Positions 57,810 through 64,000 of a DNA stretch of 64,000 bases are shown here, in pieces. A program made the translations under genes and the position numbers. A model generated the notes under the pieces. That model ran no database searches, was not told where the DNA came from, and saw nothing but the letters and a program-made list of their open reading frames with translations. Source of the DNA: Ichthyophis bannanicus (lineage: Eukaryota; Chordata; Amphibia; Gymnophiona; Ichthyophiidae). The DNA is taken from the NCBI GenBank assembly GCA_033557465.1, contig CM066035.1, positions 902,131,309-902,195,308 on the forward strand, given 5' to 3'. The number at the start of each line of letters is the position of its first letter. The stretch's first letter is position 1.

Positions 57810-57893
57810 TTGTTTGCTGTGATACCACCTTGATTATTATGATAAGGCGGTTTAGAAATACTGTTAAATAAATAAATAAATAAAATAAATAAA
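57810..57893 (+). mobile_element. SINE/LINE-tail insert, plus strand
   Basis: 'ttgctgtgataccaccttgatt...aaggcggtttagaaatactgttaaataaataaataaa' matches the minus-strand copy at 55,990. The 5' limit is unclear and may extend to about 57,690. Confidence 0.6.
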
Positions 57894-58217
57894 ATACCAG
57901 CAGGGGCAGTGCCCTGAAAAGCTCAACTCTAGAATACCTGGTAATTCCCAGAGAGGCACTAGCTCTAAGGAAGAGAGGAACTTCCTGTCTGACGAGGTTA
58001 ACCAGCCATTCTCCCACGTTACTGCTGAGGTCCAGAATGAACCTTCCAGTCAGCCGGAGTTAATGGAGTATCAAAATGCAGAAGAAAATGATATGCCAGA
58101 ATTGATGGACTGCTCTTTGACCTTGATTGAACCTGAGTTCTCTCTCAGATAAGTAATTAGTTTGTGTCCTACCTTTAGTATTATAAGCAATAGGCTGCAG
58201 CTCTCTCTAAGTAAAGC

Positions 58218-58227
58218 ATATATAAGC
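58218..58227 (+). promoter_or_regulatory. TATA-like box of putative LTR
   Basis: 'catatataag' about 195 bp before the AATAAA signal. Position fits an LTR core promoter; by motif only. Confidence 0.35.
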
Positions 58228-58412
58228 TGTGCTGTCAGCTACAGGGGAAAGAATCATATTGCAAGATTTAAGCTGTTTTGTTCTTTTCATTTATTTGTTG
58301 TTTTGGAAGCTGAAGGAAGCAAGTTCTGTTTGCTTTTGTTACTTTATGTTATATGTCCAAGCAAGGCATTTAATTTATGTTCCTGAAGATAAAGTACCCT
58401 CAAGGGACGGGG

Positions 58413-58418
58413 AATAAA
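58413..58418 (+). promoter_or_regulatory. AATAAA polyadenylation signal of putative LTR
   Basis: AATAAA followed within 30-40 bp by GT-rich 'gtgttttgtggttt', a normal cleavage/polyadenylation arrangement. Confidence 0.45.
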
Positions 58419-58544
58419 ACCCTTTAATTTGGAAAGAAGTGTTTTGTGGTTTATATCAGTGAAGGCACAACTACCACTCTCCAGAGCCTTGCAATACCAG
58501 TGGCTACCGCTTGGCCAGAGAGGGCACGACAATATATATATATG

Positions 58545-59262
58545 TTAATATAAATGCACATATCTCACTCTGAAAGATTTGTTACTGTCCATATTAATGC
58601 TGTTCCAGCATGCCATAAGGTTTTAAATGGACAACCAATTTCTATGGTAATCACAAACTACCTTCTTTTACTGTAACCTCTCCGGTTACATTACATCTGA
58701 AGCTCTCCATGTAAAGTCATCATCCTACGTGACATCACTTAGGGAAGACATTACTGATCTTCAAGAAATTGGAGGCTACACCGCCTACTACAAATGTTTC
58801 TTTCATTTGGATAGAGGGGTCTTAAAGACCCATCCTTTTTCTGCAAACCAGTCAGATTTATCTCCTCTCTTTCCTAGAGCCTTTTTCTGCTCCAAGGACA
58901 AAGAGCTTCAAACTTTGGCCTACAGAAGCTTTAGCTTCTCATCCAAAGTCCAACCCCATTAAACTCCCCCAGTTTTTTCTTCTGGGATTAGTTCTAGCCA
59001 TTTAGGCTTCTGACCTCTGCCTGTATTGCAAAATTTTTTTCCTTTATTTCACAGTAAGGTATTTTCTTTGAGGATAATGTACTGGCTCTTAGCACCAGAC
59101 CCATATTAGCCTCAAGAAATACTTTTGCAATACTTTTGACTAAGGTCCACATTAGAAAATTGGAATCCAATATTTACTAACATTTATGATCTACACAAGG
59201 ACTCCTCTGTAGACGCCTTGTTTAGTCAAGCTGTTCCACAGCACACCCTTTAGTTCAACTCC
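58545..59262 (+). pseudogene. DIRS-F tyrosine recombinase, decayed
   Basis: Short conserved stretches only: 'gtccatattaatgctg' (VHLSA region), 'ttaaatggacaaccaattt' (LNGQPIS), 'cttaaagacccatcc' (VLRTHP) and 'gacgccttgtttagtcaagctgtt' (RDALFGQAV) just before the stop. The catalytic centre cannot be traced and many indels are present. Confidence 0.7.
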
Positions 59263-59349
59263 TACCCTCCATCCCCTGGGATGCCTGAGTTTCTGGGAAA
59301 TAGCATGGCCCATCGATTAGATTTGCAACATGCTGGGACCTCCTCTAGG

Positions 59350-59720
59350 CATCTCTAGCTTGGGAGTCCCCATATGTGAAGACTCATTCCTGCTTGTTCC
59401 TGGAGATAGCACAGTTACTTACCTCTAACAGGTGATCTCAGGGAACAGCAGGAATAAGTCTTCACAACCCACCCACCTCCCCTAGGAGTTGTTTCTCTCT
59501 CTCTCTCTCTCTCTAATTTGTCTACTTACCTCCTTCGGTCTCAGCTACAAACCCAACTGATAAGAGGGAAGTGAATGGGCGGGAAGGCAGCGTGCATGCA
59601 TGTGGGATGCTCCCAAAAGCTTTCTTTATGGACGCTGGGGAGCGTTCCCGTGCAGGCTCCGTCGGTACCGACGTACCCATATGTGAAGACTTATTCCTGC
59701 TGTTCCCAGAGATCACCTGT
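59350..59720 (+). repeat. DIRS-F ICR and truncated right terminal region
   Basis: 'catatgtgaagactcattcctgcttgttcctggagata' then 'gttacttacctctaacaggtgatctc', a (CT)n stretch at 59,493-59,514, and the inverted arm to 'gagatcacctgt', where the usual 'tacaggtgagtaac' is missing and foreign A/T-rich DNA begins. Confidence 0.8.
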
Positions 59721-60290
59721 GCTTTATTATTTTTTGTAATTTATATTGCTCCCAGTATCTCATTTATTGATCATTTTACTGTGTCTGTATGTTTCTCCAG
59801 GTTTTATTGCCTTATATAATAGCAGTTGGTAAGTTTGCGTTTCTTTAAAGCTTTCCATTTTTTGTATTGTAGTACCATTTCCTGATTTATTATGGATTGG
59901 TTAATGTGTGTTTTACCTGGTCCTTATACTCTTTATATATACTCTTTTACATATTTATATATTTATGTGGCTATTGATGTAATTTTATTATATATGTCTT
60001 TTATATGAACATTTCTTCTATGCGCTTCAGAGTTTAGATTGCTTTTATTTTTGTATGTTATTTCTTCCAGTTGCATATGGTTTTACTATTATTTTTTGTC
60101 TTAATTGCTTACATTTTATAGTTATTATATTCTTTTATTCATTCTTTTTTTAAATGTTTTAATAGAGGTTACTGTATCCCTGAAGAAGGCCCCCGGCCGC
60201 AACATGTGTCGGGCTACACCTCTCTGTTAATTAATAAAGGCTCCCTTCCATGGTGGTTTCGTGTTCTGCTTCTTTTGTGTTATCCTCCAG
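59721..60290 (+). mobile_element. Probable Penelope-like 3' region
   Basis: A/T-rich DNA ending in 'ccctgaagaaggcccccggcc...gtgtcgggc...aataaaggctccc...gtgttctgcttcttttgtg'. The hammerhead-type block and the following tail resemble PLE 3' regions of frogs as I remember them. No coding part is present, so the assignment rests on the tail alone. Confidence 0.45.
60172..60220 (+). ncRNA. Degenerate minimal hammerhead-like motif
   Basis: CTGAAGA, stem II GGCC/GGCC, GCAAC in place of GAAAC, very short stem III (AC/GT), GTC, then stem I GGG-CTACA pairing with TGTA-TCC around a bulge. The GAAA to GCAA change in the core should abolish cleavage. Confidence 0.45.
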
Positions 60291-60469
60291 TTGGAAATAT
60301 GCTGCTTCTTTGCAGTTATATGAGTGGTGAGCTCTCCCAGTAATTTTGTGACCGTTGATATTTGACTGGATATTTTATCAAAATGATCATTCAAAGCACT
60401 GACCACTGCCGCGGTAAGTTCTGAGATCAAAGGGTTGCTCACCTCCATATATTCAGGCATGTTCTTCAT
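60290..60469 (-). pseudogene. L1/Tx1-like ORF1 N-terminal fragment
   Basis: The minus-strand ATG at 60,469 opens 'MKNMPEYMEVSNPLISEL' followed by a coiled-coil-like stretch ('ALNDHFDKISSQISTVTKLL'), the usual start of L1-type ORF1 proteins. It ends where it meets the PLE-like tail. Assignment by pattern only. Confidence 0.45.
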
Positions 60470-61211
60470 TGTCTTAACCTCAGGTACCTTTGTCCTAGTT
60501 TTATATTAATAAATTTCCTGGACATTTCAGCAGTTCTTTTTTATTAAAAACAGTCCATGCATATATCAAATGCACAGGGAACCCTAATGCAAGATTAGAT
60601 GGCTCTAATTGTAGGCGATGAGGTCAGAATGTTAAGGGGCTCAGTGGAGCTCAGTTGCCATATTTCATATGACCCCCTTCAGAGTTTTCTTGCTTAGTAA
60701 CATTTCAAACTAAATGTAAATGCTTAGCCATTCTTTCATAAGACATTTATCTGTGTTCTATGAAATAAAATCTGCTCTGCAGTTGTCATTTTGGAAATAT
60801 TTAACTCAACTGAGTATGATTTTTCTATGTTTAGATGTACGTTTCAGCACAGTTGTTTCTTAATATTAGATTGATATGTTTTCAAAACCTAATCTCATAT
60901 TTATCAGGTTTCCGTATGAATGCATCATCTTGGCCAATGTTTCTCTTAAGAACACTAAATGGAGCGGAAATGGCACCAGCCACAATCTTTAAGAAGGTAA
61001 GAAGAAAGGGCATCTAATAAACAAGCTTCTGTCAAATGGTCTATGATGGAGTTAAAAGTATATATTTTTAATTATTTGCACTGAATTGACAAGCCACAAA
61101 ATTGAATGGAAAATGATATCCATCCATTAGACCCAGTGGATGGTAATCTTCAGGAAAACAATTTGGAGTCCTAGAGCTTGCCCCATTTGTCTTAAGCTAT
61201 CTGCTATGGGA
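60470..61211. other. Apparently single-copy sequence, possible intron with one exon-like segment
   Basis: No repeat family recognised. A/T-rich with no long ORF. Contains the exon-like segment at 60,908-60,996. Confidence 0.4.
60908..60996 (+). other. Candidate 89-nt internal exon
   Basis: Preceded by 'cctaatctcatatttatcag' (branch-like CTAAT 17-20 nt upstream plus AG) and followed by 'aag|gtaaga', a strong donor. One frame is open throughout (it reads '...RMNASSWPMFLLRTLNGA...'). I do not recognise the protein. It could equally be chance. Confidence 0.25.
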
Positions 61212-61492
61212 AAATAATTGACTTTATTTATTTTATTTAACATTTCTTACATACCGCTTTTCATGATATCAAGGCGGTTTACATTGAACAAACTGAAATT
61301 ACATTGAACAGGGCATTATAACTTGGAGATAACTATTTTACAGGGAACATGGGCAATGGAGGGTTAAGTGGTTTGCCCAAGACCACAAGGAGCACCTTCC
61401 GGCCCAAGGTTGCTGTCCTCTATTGGGATTTGAACCCCCAGCCTTCCGGCCTGAGATAACGTGTCCCAACCACTAGGCCATTCCTCCGTTAA
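61212..61492 (-). mobile_element. tRNA-derived CORE/MIR-like SINE
   Basis: On the minus strand: A box TGGCCTAGTGG (61,470-61,480), B box GGTTCAAATCC (61,426-61,436), then 'cttgggcaaaccacttaaccctcc' like the MIR core, 'tgtaaaata', and a 3' part 'gtttacattgaac...accgccttgatatc' ending in A/T repeats. The RNA polymerase III boxes are spaced as in tRNA-derived SINEs. Confidence 0.8.
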
Positions 61493-61946
61493 CTAAGGAA
61501 AGAATTTGCTGCAATAAAACAAACCTCCCAGAAGATACAATTTGAAAATAATCCACTCTCACTCCAACAAAGAACAACCCAGGAATAAATAGATCACAGT
61601 GGTTTCTGACAATAGAGGTGGCTCAAGACCATCTTCTGCCTGAGGTGAGAAATGAGCTGGTGCCTGTCCCCCTCCCCTGCCAGCCAAAATGGAGGGGCCT
61701 CCCCACTCATAACACCAGTCAGGTGGTTGCCCCAAGAATACAGAAAGCAACATACTCCCAGGCTATGTACATTTTTTTTAAACTTTGTAATGGTGTTTTT
61801 ATGCCACAAAAATTGCAGCAGCTTAATTACGTAGCCTGGGAATCTTATGTAAAACATACAGACTCCTGACACTGCACACTGGAGTGGCATGCTATTAAAT
61901 GTAAATATATATTCAGCAAAATTAAAGGAGATGCCACATGATCACA
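61493..61946. other. 454 bp without recognised features
   Basis: Mixed composition. Short overlapping ORFs on both strands are not convincing. No family recognised. Confidence 0.45.
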
Positions 61947-62545
61947 TGTTGTTGTTAAGTGCTGTCGAGTCAGTGTCAACTCATGGCAACCCTCTGGATA
62001 GTTGTCCTAAATTTTGTTCGGTCTTCAGTCAGGTGGCTCATTGTTGACAGACTGGTACCCGTAGCTGCTGTTATTGTATCAATCCATCTCATTTATCCTC
62101 TTTTGCGTTGACCTTCTATCTTGCCAAGCATGATGTCTTTCTCTAATCTCTCTCTTCGCATGATGTGTCCAAAGTATGAAAGTCAAAGTCTTGTCATCTG
62201 AGCTTCTAAAGAAAGCTTAGGTTTGATCTCCTCTAGTACTGACTGGTTTGTTCTTCGGGCAGTCCATGGTATACACAGTATTCGCCGCCAGCACCATAAT
62301 TCAAAGGCATCAATTTTCTTCCTGTCTGTCTTTTTCACTGTCCAGCTTTCACATCCATATGATGTTATTGAAAATACCATGGCTTGGGCAAATCGAATCT
62401 TTGTATGGAGCGAGACATCTCTGCTCTTGAGAATCTTGTCTTGGTCTTTTATAGTCATTTTGCCAAGAGCAGTGCGTCGTCTGATTTCTTGACTGCTTGT
62501 TGCTTCTTTATTGATAGTTGATCCAAGTAGGTTACCAAGGAGCAA
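61947..62545 (-). mobile_element. RTE-type LINE, 3' end, minus strand
   Basis: The minus strand encodes 'AMVFSITSYGCESWTVKK', 'IDAFELWCWRRILCIPWTAR', 'RTNQSVLEEI' and then 'SYFGHIMRRE', the C-terminal blocks of RTE/BovB-type RT proteins. It ends with 'gccatgagttgacactgactcgacagcacttaacaacaaca', the typical RTE tail. It is 5'-truncated near 62,545 and interrupted by stop codons towards the 3' end. Intact frame 62,183-62,545 (120 codons). Confidence 0.87.
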
Positions 62546-62629
62546 AATGAAAAAGCGAGAACCACAGCTATTTTTTTAAACTGTGCTGTGCTTCTCATTT
62601 TTTATTTTTGGACATTATATTCACCGTAG

Positions 62630-62830
62630 ACAAACGGGAAGAAAGTCCTCACGTATGGATAACATGCGACACAGCCTCGTGTAAGGGTATTCCCAGCTCC
62701 TCCTGAAAGCTTTTTGAAGCCCCTCTGCACATGTGTACATCTTCCCGCCTACTGCCGTGGTGCCATTTTACCTCAGTCTTTATTTTGACACAGAGCCCCA
62801 CAGACACATTCTGAAGTGCTCTTCATCGGG
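62630..62830 (+). repeat. Degraded DIRS left terminal repeat
   Basis: 'gaaagtcctcacgtatggataacatgcgacacagcc...tcttcccgcctactgccgtggtgccattttacctcagtct' follows element C's left ITR at 40,992-41,160. No gag follows. The flanks 62,546-62,629 and 62,831-63,036 hold nothing recognised. Confidence 0.7.
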
Positions 62831-63036
62831 TATTTCTTCTTATATAAAAAATAGAGTTGAGGTGGAGAAATTGACGTCATCAGGCATGGTGGAAGCCTAA
62901 AGGAGTAGCTTCTGGTAGATTCTAGCAAAATGTCCCATTAATTCATTAATGGTAATCCCAAGTGGGTTGGAAAAGTAGTGCAACGTCCTCTTATACCAGA
63001 AGCTGTAGATGGCATCCAAAAAGGCCTCTATGGACT

Positions 63037-63572
63037 TTAAATGGTAAAGGGGATGGAAGGATACTCCTATGAAGAAAGGCTAAAAAGGTTAGGGCTCTTT
63101 AACCTGGAAAAGAGACGACTGAGGGGAGATATGATAGAAGTCTATAAATTAATGAACGGAGTGGAATGGGTAAACGTAGACGATTGTTTACCTTATCAGA
63201 ATATAGAAAGACTAGGGGACATGCAATGAAGCTACAGGGTAAACTATTTAAGACTAATAAAAGAAAATATTTTTTCACTCAACGTGTAATCAAACTCTGG
63301 AATTTGTTACCGGAGGATGTAGTAAAGGCTGTTAGTGTAGCTGGGTTTAAAAAAGGTTTGGACAAGTTCCTGGAGGAAAGGTTCATAAACCATTATTAAG
63401 AAGGGACCCAGGATATCAATGCTTGAAGCAATACAAGCATGTGGAACTTGTGTCCCTTGGGGAAACTGCTAGGTACGTATGACCTAGATTGGCCACTGTT
63501 GGAAACAGAATACTGGGCTTGATGGACCTTGGTCTGACCCAGTATGGCATATCTTATGTTCTTATGTTCTTA
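63037..63572 (+). mobile_element. CR1-type LINE, 5'-truncated copy 2
   Basis: Nearly identical to 49,254-49,782, including '[20 protein letters not shown]' and the tail with two 'ttatgttc' repeats. It starts at 'aaatggtaaagg'. A deletion near 63,178 shifts the frame between 'WVNV' and 'LFTLSEYRK'. The end of the frame ('LEERFINHY') is better preserved than in copy 1. Confidence 0.88.
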
Positions 63573-63579
63573 TAAATCT

Positions 63580-64000
63580 TACGCTTTTAAGTGTGGCGAG
63601 TCCTTGGATAGCAGAACTGGTAAGATGGCGACTGGCAAGCATTTCATGCTGACAGCTGCAGCAGAAGCAGAGGAGCCATTGCCAGAGAAGGGTGCCTTCA
63701 AGCTCTTCCAGTTGTGTGCTGAAATGCGCCAGTGGCTTATCAATCTTAAAAGCAACCTGACCTCTTTTAAATAAGAGGCGCAAGCTTAGTTCGAGTTTCT
63801 TCAAGCTGACCTGAGTGACATGGGACAGCGCATGTAAGATGTAGAAATCATACTGGAGGAATCTTTGAATGTGTGCCAGAAGAACACGGATGCCTGGGCC
63901 ACAGCAAAGGAGGCGATATTACTTAAGCTTTTAGACCTGGAAAATCTGTCCTGGCGCTGCAGCGTGCGGTTTGGGGGGGCCTGCCCGAATCAGCTGGCCA
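63580..64000 (+). pseudogene. L1/Tx1-like ORF1, partial, runs off the window
   Basis: The ATG at 63,625 opens 'MATGKHFMLTAAAEAEEPLP'; stops at 63,772 and beyond interrupt the frame. It continues recognisably with 'LQADLSDMGQRM', 'TDAWATAKEAILLKLLDLEN' and 'CSVRFGG', the coiled coil and start of the RNA-binding domain of L1-type ORF1 proteins. Right end outside the window. Confidence 0.7.

Larger units (their letters stand above)
56868..58531 (+). mobile_element. Probable solo LTR (about 1.66 kb) inserted in TA-rich DNA
   Basis: The segment starts TGTAACAG and ends GGCACGACA (TG...CA), has a TATA-like 'catatataag' at 58,218-58,227, and AATAAA at 58,413 followed by about 110 bp with 'gtgttttgtggttt', in the order U3-R-U5. 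It splits decayed DIRS-F sequence. No internal retroviral coding, second LTR or primer-binding site is seen. A clean target duplication is not visible because both flanks are TA repeats. The superfamily (Gypsy/ERV) cannot be decided. Confidence 0.5.
53043..59720 (+). mobile_element. DIRS element F, old and heavily decayed
   Basis: Left end 'ctccaggaacaagcagg' at 53,043, recognisable leader and gag, then RT/RNase H and YR with so many changes that only local blocks can be aligned, and a right terminal repeat that is cut short at 'agatcacctgt' (59,720). Contains two SINE-like inserts and a probable solo LTR. It is more diverged from A and B than they are from each other. Confidence 0.82.

Noticed and set aside
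58162..58417. Two short hydrophobic ORFs in the LTR
   Set aside because: Short, overlapping, and within promoter/polyadenylation sequence.
61559..61890. Overlapping ORFs on both strands
   Set aside because: No conserved motif, several alternative frames, and no splice or start context.
62183..62545. Host gene on the minus strand
   Set aside because: The protein blocks and the 3' tail are those of an RTE LINE.

Overview
The window looks like vertebrate, probably amphibian, heterochromatin-type DNA, and it contains no recognisable intact host gene. The support is the mix of element families: DIRS-type tyrosine-recombinase retrotransposons, CR1, RTE, L1/Tx1-like and Penelope-like elements, a tRNA-derived CORE/MIR-like SINE and a long satellite. 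Heavy DIRS loads are typical of amphibians; a caecilian would fit, but the species is inference.

Positions 1-34,660 are one tandem satellite of about 91 head-to-tail monomers of roughly 374 bp, with a 500-base N gap at 7,822-8,321. The right third is almost perfectly homogeneous. The 5 kb or so around the gap is full of single-base indels and looks like unpolished sequence. The short ORFs repeated through the array are a by-product of the monomer, not genes.

The array stops abruptly at 34,660 inside the gag gene of a DIRS element. From there to about 52.76 kb I read a nest of DIRS elements. Element A (34,661-38,554) lies in the leader of element B (38,555-40,991 plus 50,087-52,459). Element C (40,992-50,086) lies in B's reverse transcriptase gene. 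B itself appears to lie in the terminal region of a fourth copy, E, of which only 52,460-52,758 remains. Each copy shows gag, then RT/RNase H, then tyrosine recombinase (YR), then an internal complementary region and an inverted terminal repeat. Junctions fall at TTT, as expected for recombinase-mediated insertion. Element C later received a 780-bp foldback element with two inverted 345-bp arms and a 15-bp target duplication, a Penelope-like element with a 12-bp target duplication, and a CR1 LINE.

From 53,043 to 59,720 lies an older, heavily decayed DIRS copy (F), which contains two SINE-like inserts and a probable solo LTR. From 59,721 to 64,000 there is a patchwork: a Penelope-like 3' tail with a degenerate hammerhead motif, L1-like ORF1 fragments, a CORE-SINE, an RTE 3' end, a second CR1 copy, and about 740 bp of apparently single-copy sequence holding one exon-like segment.

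Nearly all coding sequence here is transposon-derived and broken. The longest undamaged module is the YR of element A. The observations most worth checking are the foldback element with hammerhead-like motifs in both arms, the nested DIRS structure with TTT junctions, the CpG-transition signature in element C, and the selective retention of a CACGTG E-box in the satellite.
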